DNA of 64,000 nt from an uncultured Bacteroidales bacterium (GTDB taxonomy: Bacteria; Bacteroidota; Bacteroidia; Bacteroidales; UBA932), in assembly GCA_944325495.1 (NCBI GenBank), contig CALVAD010000003.1:1-64000 (forward strand), written 5' to 3'. The notes under the pieces are model-generated. The model searched no databases. It was given only the letters and a program-made list of their open reading frames with translations, and was not told where the DNA came from. The first letter of the stretch is position 1. Each line of letters begins with the position of its first letter. The position numbers and the translations under genes were made by a program. Shown here in pieces: positions 24,807 through 33,198 of this stretch.

Positions 24807-27002
24807 TCAGTCTTTCAGCCACCTGTCGAGCCAGTCGTAGACTACTCTGTGCCAGTAGAGCGAGTTCTGCGGCTGCAGGATCCAGTGGTTCTCCTCGGGG
24901 AATACCACGAGTTTCGAAGGCACGCCCATCATCTGGGCCGCGTTGAACGCCGCCATGCCCTGCTCGTAGGGTATGCGGAAGTCCATCATGCCGTGGATGC
25001 AGAGAATCGGGGTGTCCCACTTGGTCACCATCGACGAGGGGGAGTTCGCGTAATGCCTGCGCGCCTTGGCCGTGGCTGCGTAGGGGGCGCCTGCCTGCTG
25101 CATGCCTCCGAAGGTCACTCCGTCGCCGGCAGGCCCGGTCTGGCCCTTCTGATAGGCATATTCCGTGAGTCCGCCGTTGTCCCAGTTGGCGAACCACATC
25201 TCCTCGGTCGTGAACCAGAGCTGCTTCTCGTCGAAGATTCCGGCATGGGCCACGAAGCAGTCGAACAGCCCGCCGTCCATGCCTTCGAGCATGTAGGCCG
25301 AATATCCGCCGTAGGAGGCTCCCACGCATGCGAGCTTGCCGATGTACGGCTTGCTCTTGAGGTACTTGCCGGCGCTCAGGTAGTCCTGCATGTTGAGTCC
25401 GGGGTAGTCGCCCGATATCTGCTCCTTCCATGCCTGTCCGAACGCGGTGGTGCCGCGGCGGTTGGGCATTATGACCACATAGCCCTGCTGGGCCATCAGA
25501 CGGTAGCACCAGCGGTAGCTCCATCCCTGGGAGTTGGTCCCCTGAGGGCCGCCGAGCACGATTTCGACGGCGGGATAGACCTTGGTGCTGTCGAACTGCG
25601 GCGGGTAGAGTATCCAGCACTGCATCTGCTTGTGGTCCACGGTCTCCACGAGCACGCTCTTTTCGGTCACGTCGTCGAGCTGGTCGAGAATATGGGCGTT
25701 CTCCGAAGTTATCGGAGTGTACGAGGTGCCGCTTTCGCGTATGTCGACGGCCACGAGCTCGGTGGGGAAGTGCAGGCTCTGGTATGAGGTCAGCAGCTTC
25801 ACCTCGCCGCCGTCCGCGAGCACCGCGAAGGGGGAGTCGAAGTCGAAATGCCAGTCGGGCCTGGTCACGCGCAGCATCTGTCCGTTCAGGTCCGCGCAGA
25901 AGATGGCCTGGACCGCCTCTGACACGAGGGAGCTGAAGAATATCTCGTCGCCGTGCCATACTATGCCGGCTATGTCGTTGTCGAAGTTGGGGTTGAGCTC
26001 CCTGGGCTCGCCGGCTGTGAATCCGCCATCGAACGAGGTCTCGCAGACCATCAGGCGCTGCCTGTCGGCCTCATAGCCGTCGCGCTCCATGGAAATCCAT
26101 GCGAGATGCCGCCCGTCCTCGCTCCACGCGGGCTCGGTGTCGTAGCCGCCTTCGGTGGTCACGGCCACGGTGCTTCCGCTCTCGCAGTCATGTACATAGA
26201 TGCAGCTGTTGGTGCTGAACGCATATTCGATGCCGGTCAGCTTCTTGCAGGAGTATGCGATATGGCGGCTGTCGGGCGCCCAGCAGAGCTGCTCGATGCC
26301 TCCGTAAGGTTCCAGGGGAAGTTCGTAGAGATTGCCTTCGCCGAGGATGTCCACGGAGTTCTCCGGGGTGATTTCCTCAGCTTGGAAAGGGGCTACATAG
26401 CTGCGGGGCACCTCCGTCCTCCAATGGTCCCAGTGGCGGTACATCAGTCCTTCGGTGGCGTAGGCCTGCGCCTTGTCGAGCGCGGGGTCGCTGTCTGACG
26501 GGGTCTCCAGCGCGGTGTTCCTGATGCTGCTGATGTAGATCACGCGGCTTTCGTCGGGGGAGACCGCGAATCCGCTGACGCCCGCGGGCACTTCGCTGAG
26601 CTTCTTCATCCTGCCGAGCTCCCCGTCGCGGTAGGGAGCTTCGCATATCTGTCCGTCGTATATGAAATATATCTTCGAGCCGTCGGCCGACCAGCGGGCG
26701 TTGCTGACGCTCTTGCCGTATGCGGTGAGCTGGCGCCTGCCGCTGCCGTCGGCATTGCAGACGAAGAGATTGGCGCAGCTGCGGTTCTCCTCTATCGAAG
26801 TGTAGCTGACGGCGTAGAGAATCGTGCTGCCGTCAGGCGAAAGCTGAGGGTCGGAGATGCGTCCCAGCGCCAGCAGCGTCTCGGGAGTCATGACTCCGTC
26901 CTCGATCCTGATGTCCGAAGGCCCTATGTAGCCCTCGGAGAGCTTGTCCGTGCATCCCATGGTCAAAATCAGTCCCAGTAAACAGATTAAAGTCCTTTTC
27001 AT
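24807..27002 (-). CDS. S9 family peptidase (dipeptidyl/acylaminoacyl peptidase) lipoprotein
   Basis: About 731 residues. A lipoprotein signal (LLGLILTMGC) suggests membrane anchoring on the periplasmic or outer-surface side. Residues 40-470 form a beta-propeller with PD40 repeats (SDPQLSPDGSTILYA, ARWSADGSKIYFI). The alpha/beta hydrolase domain has the nucleophile Ser563 in GASYGGYSAYM, with the Asp in HGMMDFRIPY and the His in PEENHWIL. The ATG at 27002 overlaps the recG stop (ATGA). A frame continues far upstream inside recG but encodes nothing recognisable. Confidence 0.92.
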   Translation of the reverse strand: MKRTLICLLGLILTMGCTDKLSEGYIGPSDIRIEDGVMTPETLLALGRISDPQLSPDGSTILYAVSYTSIEENRSCANLFVCNADGSGRRQLTAYGKSVSNARWSADGSKIYFIYDGQICEAPYRDGELGRMKKLSEVPAGVSGFAVSPDESRVIYISSIRNTALETPSDSDPALDKAQAYATEGLMYRHWDHWRTEVPRSYVAPFQAEEITPENSVDILGEGNLYELPLEPYGGIEQLCWAPDSRHIAYSCKKLTGIEYAFSTNSCIYVHDCESGSTVAVTTEGGYDTEPAWSEDGRHLAWISMERDGYEADRQRLMVCETSFDGGFTAGEPRELNPNFDNDIAGIVWHGDEIFFSSLVSEAVQAIFCADLNGQMLRVTRPDWHFDFDSPFAVLADGGEVKLLTSYQSLHFPTELVAVDIRESGTSYTPITSENAHILDQLDDVTEKSVLVETVDHKQMQCWILYPPQFDSTKVYPAVEIVLGGPQGTNSQGWSYRWCYRLMAQQGYVVIMPNRRGTTAFGQAWKEQISGDYPGLNMQDYLSAGKYLKSKPYIGKLACVGASYGGYSAYMLEGMDGGLFDCFVAHAGIFDEKQLWFTTEEMWFANWDNGGLTEYAYQKGQTGPAGDGVTFGGMQQAGAPYAATAKARRHYANSPSSMVTKWDTPILCIHGMMDFRIPYEQGMAAFNAAQMMGVPSKLVVFPEENHWILQPQNSLYWHRVVYDWLDRWLKD

Positions 27003-29140
27003 GATATTGTGCTGTAGTCTTTGATTTCGTATTTTCCTTTCCTGAGCTCTTCGGCGAGCAGCCTGTCGGCGGGGGCGTCCAGTGCCGGATCGTCGTCGAG
27101 CACGCGCCTGGCGTCCGTCCTGGCTTCCGCGAGCAGGCTTCCGTCCTTCGCGAGCGAGGCTATCTTCAGCGAGATGGGGAGGCCGCTCTGCTGCGTGCCT
27201 TCGAGGTCGCCGGGACCTCTCATGCGCATGTCCTGCTCTGCAATTTCGAAGCCGTCCTCGGTCGCGCACATCAGGTCCAGGCGCTGCCGTGCCTCGCGGC
27301 TGGTCCTGTCGTCCCTGACGAGTATGCAGAACGACTCCTCGGCGCCCCTGCCGACGCGTCCGCGCAGCTGGTGAAGCTGGCTGAGCCCGAAGCGCTGCGC
27401 GCTCTCGATGACCATCACCGAGGCGTTCGGCACGTCGACCCCGACCTCGATCACCGTCGTGGACACGAGAATGTCGGCGCGTCCGGCCGCGAACGCCTCC
27501 ATGTTGAACTGCTTCTCCTCGTTGCTCTGCTGCCCGTGCACTATCGCGACCTTGTAGTCCGGCAGCGGGAAGGCCCGCATTATCTCGTCGTAGCCGTTCT
27601 GCAGGTTGCGCAGGTCGAGCTTCTCGCTCTCGTATATCAGCGGATAGACTATGAACACCTGCCGTCCCTTCGCTATCTCCTCGCGCAGGAAGCGGAACAT
27701 CGCCGGCTTGCGGTTCTGTCCTATGCATATCGTCTTCACGGGCTTGCGGCCCGGCGGCATCTCGTCTATCACCGACACGTCCAGGTCGCCGTAGAGCGTC
27801 ATCGCGAGCGTGCGGGGTATGGGCGTGGCCGTCATCACGAGTATGTGCGGCGGAGTGCTGTTCTTGGCCCACAGCCGCGCGCGCTGGTCCACGCCGAAGC
27901 GGTGCTGCTCGTCTATCACCGCGAGCCCCAGGTTGCGGAAGACCACATTGTCCTCTATGAGCGCGTGGGTGCCCACTATCAGGCCTATGCTGCCGTCCTC
28001 GAGTCCGGCGTGGATCTCCCTGCGGTCCTTCTGCCCCGTGCTTCCGGTCAGCAGCGCGGCCTTCACGGACGTAGGGGCGAGATACTTGCGCACATTGGCG
28101 AAGTGCTGCTGCGCGAGCACCTCCGTGGGGGCCATGATGCAGCTCTGGCAGCCGTTGCCAATGGCTATCAGGCAGCTGAGCACGGCGACCATGGTCTTGC
28201 CCGAGCCGACGTCGCCCTGCAGCAGGCGGTTCATCTGCCGCCCGCTCATGAGGTCGGCGCGTATCTCCTTTATCACGCGCTGCTGCGCTCCCGTGAGCCT
28301 GTAGGGGAGGGCGTCGTAGCAGCTGTGGAAGTCGGGGCCCACCTTGGGCATCGCGATGCCTTTGGAGGCGCGTGAGCGTATGTACTTGTGCTTGAGCAGC
28401 GCGAGCTGCAGCAGGAAAAGCTCCTCGTATTTGAGGCGCCGCATGGCTTTCTGCAGCGCGTCCTGGTCCTTGGGGAAATGTATGTTCCAGAGCGCCGTCT
28501 TCAGCGGCACGAGCCCCTTGCGCTCGAGTATGTATGCGGGAAGCGTCTCGCGTATCTCCGGCAGGCAGAGCGACAGGGCCGAGGCTTCGAGCCTGTTCAT
28601 GACCCTGCCGGTGACGCCGCTGCTCCTGAGCTTCTCCGTGCTCGGGTAGACTCCGGTCAGCGCCGACTGGGTCACATGCCCGTCGGCGGGGATGTCCACT
28701 TCCGGATGAACCATGTTGACGCGTCCGTTGAACTCCTGGGGCTTCCCGAAGAATATGAACACCTTCCCGGGGACGAGCCGCCCGTAGTTCCACTTTATGC
28801 CTTTGAAGAACACCATCTCCATGCGCCCGCTCTCGTCCTCGACGGTCACTGACATCCGCCTGCATGCGTTGAAGCGTATGGCCCCGCCGTCCTCCTGGGA
28901 GACGATGCTCCCCGACGGACCGTAGAGGGTGCGGCCGACCACGCGTGCGCGGATCTGCACCGAGGCGAGTTCGGGACGGACGCGGGCTATGGGCGTCAGC
29001 CCGCTGCGGTCGACATAGCGGTGCGGGTAGAAATGAATCAGGTCGGAGAGGGTCTCGATGCCCAGCTCACGGCGCAGCAGCTCCGCCCTTTTCGGTCCGA
29101 CGCCGCCGAGATACTGGATATTTGTCTCCAATTCGCCCAT
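26999..29140 (-). CDS. recG: ATP-dependent DNA helicase RecG
   Basis: Branch-migration helicase of about 713 residues. It has an N-terminal wedge/OB domain (VGPKRAELLRRELGI, then an OB fold around 70-160) and a helicase core: Walker A GDVGSGKTMVA, the DEAH-type box as DEQHRFG, MTATPIPRTL, EVGVDVPNASVMVIE and QLRGRVGRG. Length is normal. The ATG at 29140 is 5 bp after a strong TAnnTTTG box, so the mRNA is probably leaderless. The S9 peptidase gene is translationally coupled downstream. Confidence 0.96.
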   Translation of the reverse strand: MGELETNIQYLGGVGPKRAELLRRELGIETLSDLIHFYPHRYVDRSGLTPIARVRPELASVQIRARVVGRTLYGPSGSIVSQEDGGAIRFNACRRMSVTVEDESGRMEMVFFKGIKWNYGRLVPGKVFIFFGKPQEFNGRVNMVHPEVDIPADGHVTQSALTGVYPSTEKLRSSGVTGRVMNRLEASALSLCLPEIRETLPAYILERKGLVPLKTALWNIHFPKDQDALQKAMRRLKYEELFLLQLALLKHKYIRSRASKGIAMPKVGPDFHSCYDALPYRLTGAQQRVIKEIRADLMSGRQMNRLLQGDVGSGKTMVAVLSCLIAIGNGCQSCIMAPTEVLAQQHFANVRKYLAPTSVKAALLTGSTGQKDRREIHAGLEDGSIGLIVGTHALIEDNVVFRNLGLAVIDEQHRFGVDQRARLWAKNSTPPHILVMTATPIPRTLAMTLYGDLDVSVIDEMPPGRKPVKTICIGQNRKPAMFRFLREEIAKGRQVFIVYPLIYESEKLDLRNLQNGYDEIMRAFPLPDYKVAIVHGQQSNEEKQFNMEAFAAGRADILVSTTVIEVGVDVPNASVMVIESAQRFGLSQLHQLRGRVGRGAEESFCILVRDDRTSREARQRLDLMCATEDGFEIAEQDMRMRGPGDLEGTQQSGLPISLKIASLAKDGSLLAEARTDARRVLDDDPALDAPADRLLAEELRKGKYEIKDYSTIS

Positions 29141-29145
29141 CCCGG

Positions 29146-29176
29146 CAAAGATAAGGAATTAGAAACTGTTTTGAAA
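29146..29176 (-). promoter_or_regulatory. recG promoter
   Basis: Minus-strand TATCTTTG (29146-29153) with TTTC 19 bp upstream (29173-29176). Transcription is expected to begin at or within a few bases of the start codon at 29140. Confidence 0.65.
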
Positions 29177-29247
29177 TTTTTGAGGGCGGTTCGGCCGCGT
29201 TTCATGTCATCCGCGAGCGCGATGTCGGTCGTATCGAAGATATTTGT

Positions 29248-29255
29248 TAACTTTG
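29248..29255 (+). promoter_or_regulatory. -7 box of the RyR/TIR/STAND operon
   Basis: TAACTTTG fits TAnnTTTG and ends 10 bp before the first ATG (29266). No clear -33 box at 19-21 bp. It is the only promoter-like site seen for the four genes that follow. Confidence 0.5.
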
Positions 29256-29265
29256 GGCTATATTC

Positions 29266-31836
29266 ATGCCTATGGACGACCGCTGGAAATCTGCCGACTA
29301 TGCCGCGATGCTGCTCGGGGCGGCGGCGATGCTCATGTTCTTCTTCAACCGGCCCTCGCTCGGCCCTATGGCCGAGCGCATCGTGTGCTTCGCGCTCGGG
29401 GCGGCCGGTCTCGTCTATCTCGCGGGAGGAATATGGATGTGGCTGCGCCGGCGCATCGAATTCGACTGGCTGCTCGTGAAGGGTCCGTTCCTGCGCAAGG
29501 TGGTCTGCCTCGTGACCCTGCTGCCGTTCACCCTGACCTCGGCGGTGCTGCTCTGCGGCCTTGACGCGCAGAAGATGCTGGTTCTCGACGAAAGCGCGGC
29601 GGGAGCCGGGGAGCCCAGCGTGTTCTGGACCGTGTTCTATCATATCATCGACCCCGGCAACCAGCACATGACGGGCGACAAGGTGGCGCTCGGATGGACC
29701 GCCCTGCTTGCCGTGGTCGGGATTCTCCTTCTCGGAGGTCTGCTGGTGTCCACCCTTATAAACTGGTTCGACAGGCGCAGGGAGCAGTGGCTCGGCGGAA
29801 GGATACGTTACGGCGAAAGGCAGTTCGGCGGCCGCCGCTTTGCCGTGGTCATCGGCGCCGACGAGATAGTGGCGTCGGTCATACGCAGCCTGCTGTCCGG
29901 CGGCGCTCCGGGCCGCTCGGGAGCGAATGCCGGCGGTCTGAATTTCAAGTGCGAGGACAGCAACAGCTATGTGCTGCTCCAGACTTCGCGCGATCCGGAG
30001 GAAGTCAGGGCGGAACTCGCCTCGCACCTTCCGTTAGGAGACATGCGCAGGGTGGTGATATACAATGCATTGAGGGATTCGCGCGATGAAATCCGGCTGC
30101 TGCTTCCCCGTCTCGCCACCGAAATATACGTGCTCGGCGAGTCGACCGACGGCGACGGGGGAGAGAGCGGCCATGACGCCCTGAATATGAAATGCGTGAA
30201 TCTGCTCGCGGCCGAGACGGGCCGCGGAGACGGTGATGCAGGGGCCGGAGCGCTCCGGAAGAAGCACACCCCGCACCGCAAGGTATGCAAGGTGCTGTTC
30301 GAATACCAGACGACATACTCCGTCCTGCAGTTCTCGGATATTCCCCGGAAGGTCAGGGAAAACCTCGTGTTCATACCTTTCAACCGCTATGAGAGCTGGG
30401 CGCAGAGGGTGATTGTCGACGGAGTCTCCGAGGATGCCGCAGCCGCTGGCGGACGGATAGAATATACTCCTCTCGACGGGTACGACGGCATTCCTGCTCA
30501 TTCCGGGGATTTCGTGCATTTCGTGGTGCTCGGGATGTCGAAGATGGGGGTGGCGATGGGCGTTGAGGCGGCGTTGCAGGCGCACTATCCTAATTTCAAG
30601 AAGGCGCGCACGCGCATAAGCTTCGTGGATCCCGACGCGGACAGCGAGATGCGTTTCATGCTTGGCCGTTACAGTTCGCTGTTCGGACTCGCGCGGCGCA
30701 AGTATGTGGACGCGTCCGCCTGCGATGCCGGGATGCTGGAGCCTTCGGCGGGATGGATTGATCCGATGGAGAGCAGCGGCTGCCGCTGGAGACATCTGAG
30801 CGATGACGGCTCCAATTTCATGGATACGGAATTCGAGTTCGTCAAGGGCGATATCGAGTCGGACGGCGTGCGCGAGTGGCTGAGGAAGGCCGTCGCCGAG
30901 GAAAACGCCCGGCTGACCGTGGCGGTGTGTCTCGACCGGACGCACCGGGCGATAGCGGCCAGCCTGTATCTGCCGGCGGAAATCTACGGCAGGGTGCAGC
31001 AGATATGGGTGTATCAGAAAGACGCCTCGGACATAGTGCTGAACCTGAGCGGTGCGGAAGTGCCCGACGAGCGCTACCGTAAGCTGCGTCCATTCGGCAT
31101 GCTCCACGGCGAATACATGCGCGACCGCTCGTCATATCTCAAGTCGGTGCTGGTCAACGGCGTCTACGAGCTCGACGGCGAGAAGTTCAAGGCTTCCGAA
31201 AGGGACATGGCTGTCCGGGAGAGCTGGAAGGACCTGCGGGACTCATGGAAAAGACTGACGGTCCCGCAGCAGTGGTCGAACCGTAATTTCGTGGATTCGA
31301 TGTACCAGAAGCTCAGGTCCGTGTGCGGGCGGCTTCCGGAAGACCTGTTCGCCGTTCCTGGGCTTCAGAAGAAACTGGAGCAGGCTGTCGCCGACAACGC
31401 CGGGCTCCTTGCGGAATGCGAGCATAACCGCTGGAACATGCAGCAGCTTCTCATGGAGTTCAGCCCGGCGGACGCGGCCGTGGACGAAGAGTTCCGGCGG
31501 ATGAATGCGAGGCTGCTCGCGGCGCTTCCTGCCCGCGACGCCTGGAGGAAGGAGGTCGGGTGGGCGGCCATGAGCAGGACGGAAAGGGAGGAGGCAAAGA
31601 AGACGGAAGCATATCTACAGAGCGAATACGGCCGCGCAGAGGCCATGTTCAATTCGAGAAAAAGGGAGCTGAAGTGCGGTCCGGCCAGAATCCATCCGAA
31701 TATATGCAGCTACGCCCATCTCGATTCGGTCGACAGCGGGGCGAAGCCGTATGATGAATATCTCAACGCCGCGATTCCGGCGATACTGATAATGGTGGAC
31801 GGCTGGGGAAAGCTGAAGCCGGACCCGCGGTCCTGA
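29266..31836 (+). CDS. CASTOR/POLLUX-like ion channel with C-terminal RyR domain
   Basis: About 856 residues. Four hydrophobic segments (about 9-25, 39-60, 76-98, 141-168) enclose a pore-like loop FWTVFYHIIDPGNQHMT; the DPGN at residues 129-132 recalls the filter of CASTOR/POLLUX-type channels. Two Rossmann-like RCK/TrkA-N regions follow, beginning RFAVVIGADEIV (about 191) and HFVVLGMSKMGVAMG (about 418). The C-terminal 140 residues hold an RyR-type domain: LLAECEHNRWNMQQLL (about 713) and CSYAHLDS...YDEYLNAAIPAIL. The gene opens a tight operon, with 18 bp to the SIR2/TIR gene. Channel identity is inferred from topology and pore motif; ion selectivity is unknown. RCK and RyR parts suggest ligand gating. 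Confidence 0.72.
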   Translation: MPMDDRWKSADYAAMLLGAAAMLMFFFNRPSLGPMAERIVCFALGAAGLVYLAGGIWMWLRRRIEFDWLLVKGPFLRKVVCLVTLLPFTLTSAVLLCGLDAQKMLVLDESAAGAGEPSVFWTVFYHIIDPGNQHMTGDKVALGWTALLAVVGILLLGGLLVSTLINWFDRRREQWLGGRIRYGERQFGGRRFAVVIGADEIVASVIRSLLSGGAPGRSGANAGGLNFKCEDSNSYVLLQTSRDPEEVRAELASHLPLGDMRRVVIYNALRDSRDEIRLLLPRLATEIYVLGESTDGDGGESGHDALNMKCVNLLAAETGRGDGDAGAGALRKKHTPHRKVCKVLFEYQTTYSVLQFSDIPRKVRENLVFIPFNRYESWAQRVIVDGVSEDAAAAGGRIEYTPLDGYDGIPAHSGDFVHFVVLGMSKMGVAMGVEAALQAHYPNFKKARTRISFVDPDADSEMRFMLGRYSSLFGLARRKYVDASACDAGMLEPSAGWIDPMESSGCRWRHLSDDGSNFMDTEFEFVKGDIESDGVREWLRKAVAEENARLTVAVCLDRTHRAIAASLYLPAEIYGRVQQIWVYQKDASDIVLNLSGAEVPDERYRKLRPFGMLHGEYMRDRSSYLKSVLVNGVYELDGEKFKASERDMAVRESWKDLRDSWKRLTVPQQWSNRNFVDSMYQKLRSVCGRLPEDLFAVPGLQKKLEQAVADNAGLLAECEHNRWNMQQLLMEFSPADAAVDEEFRRMNARLLAALPARDAWRKEVGWAAMSRTEREEAKKTEAYLQSEYGRAEAMFNSRKRELKCGPARIHPNICSYAHLDSVDSGAKPYDEYLNAAIPAILIMVDGWGKLKPDPRS

Positions 31837-31854
31837 AAAGCGAATGACGGTACT

Positions 31855-33195
31855 ATGAGCGCAGATGTGATAAATTCCAGAAACTGGGAGCTGCTGATGA
31901 ATGCGGTCGACGAGAGGCGCGTCGTGCCTATCGTCGGGGACAATCTTCTGCAGGTGGTCTCCGGCGGCGGAGCGGCGGACGCCGGAAGCTTCGTGCTGGA
32001 GAAGCTGTCGGAACGCTTCGGCGGCGGGAAGATGTGCTGCAGCTGCTCCGAAGCGGAGGAGCTGATACGCGAGCACAACAGGAAACTGAGGAATCCCGGC
32101 GACATGACGGACATATATTTCGAGATATACGACATCATGAAGCGGACGGAAGTGACCATGCCGGACTCCCTGAAGCATTTCTTCGCGCTCTGCCGTTTTC
32201 CGCTGATACTTACGACATCCTGCCTGCGGGGCCTCGACGCTTTGCTCGGCGTGAGTCCCGAGCGGGTGACCGTATATTCCAAGAAGTCCGTCTCCGACAT
32301 CGATCCCGCGAAACTGGACGCCTCCCGTCCTTCGCTGTATTATCTTTTCGGCAGGCTCGGGGCCGCCAGGCGTTCGTTCAAGGTCACCGAGGACGACCTG
32401 CTCGACTACCTGCACTGCTGGCACAACAGCGACACCCGTCCCGTGAGACTCGGGGACTATCTTTCCGACAAGTTCCTGCTCGTGCTGGGCTGCGACTATC
32501 CCAACTGGCTGTTCCGCTTCTTCTGGCATTCGATCAGGAATTTCACCATAGTGCCGCGGACTCCCGAGATGCAGGGCGTGGTCACGGTCTCCCGAAGCAT
32601 GGCCGAGTCCGACAGGGACCTGCTGAACTTCCTGTCGAGAGTGCAGACTTCGGTGTTCAGCAGCGCCGGGGATTTCGTGGACGAGTTCGTGCGCAGATAT
32701 GAGGAAAGAGGTCCGGCCGCCGCAGCATGCGGTGCCGCCGCCGGCGCTGACGACGAAGCTCTCGAAGGCGCTTCCCGCTGCGACATTTTCATCTCCTATG
32801 CCGAGGAGGATTTCGGGCCGGCCTCCCGGATCGCACGCAGGTTCCGTGACCTGGGCGCTTCCGTATGGTTCGACAAGGCCGTGCTCAACAGCGGCGACAG
32901 ATACAAGACCGACATTTCGGAGAGGATCCGGGAATGCCGGAGATTCGTGCCCGTGCTTTCCGCGACCTCCCTTGTGGAGGGCCGCAGGTTCTTCAAGCGG
33001 GAGTGGAGCATAGCCATAGACGAGGCGCGCTTCAGACTGAATGATCCCTTCATATCGCCGATAGTGGTCGACGGCATCAATCCTTTCAATGAGAAGCGCA
33101 TCCCTGCGGAGTTCCGCGACGACGTGCATATAATCAATCTTCATGACGAGGATTTCGATCGACAGATAAAAACCATGATCCGTTCTTTCCGCTAG
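31855..33195 (+). CDS. SIR2-like (degenerate) plus TIR domain protein
   Basis: About 446 residues, no membrane segment. Residues 1-280 follow the SIR2_2 layout: NWELLMNAV..VVPIVGDNLL, LILTTSCLRGLD (about 118-129), SLYYLFGRLG, TEDDLLDYL and FLLVLGCDYPNWLFRFF. The usual catalytic positions are changed: GAGxS reads GDNLL, TTNxD reads TTSCL, and the HG histidine is Phe (YLFG). After an Ala-rich linker a TIR domain runs from SRCDIFISYAEED (about 306) to the end, with conserved Glu383 in FFKREWS, the position of the TIR NADase glutamate. So the TIR looks active and the SIR2 part looks non-catalytic. It is 3 bp before the STAND gene. Confidence 0.85.
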   Translation: MSADVINSRNWELLMNAVDERRVVPIVGDNLLQVVSGGGAADAGSFVLEKLSERFGGGKMCCSCSEAEELIREHNRKLRNPGDMTDIYFEIYDIMKRTEVTMPDSLKHFFALCRFPLILTTSCLRGLDALLGVSPERVTVYSKKSVSDIDPAKLDASRPSLYYLFGRLGAARRSFKVTEDDLLDYLHCWHNSDTRPVRLGDYLSDKFLLVLGCDYPNWLFRFFWHSIRNFTIVPRTPEMQGVVTVSRSMAESDRDLLNFLSRVQTSVFSSAGDFVDEFVRRYEERGPAAAACGAAAGADDEALEGASRCDIFISYAEEDFGPASRIARRFRDLGASVWFDKAVLNSGDRYKTDISERIRECRRFVPVLSATSLVEGRRFFKREWSIAIDEARFRLNDPFISPIVVDGINPFNEKRIPAEFRDDVHIINLHDEDFDRQIKTMIRSFR

Positions 33196-33198
33196 AGT

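Noticed and set aside
24807..28865. A 1352-residue fusion of the S9 peptidase with an N-terminal extension
   Set aside because: The extra 621 residues are an out-of-frame reading of recG with no domain; a lipoprotein signal begins at 27002 with an ATGA overlap.
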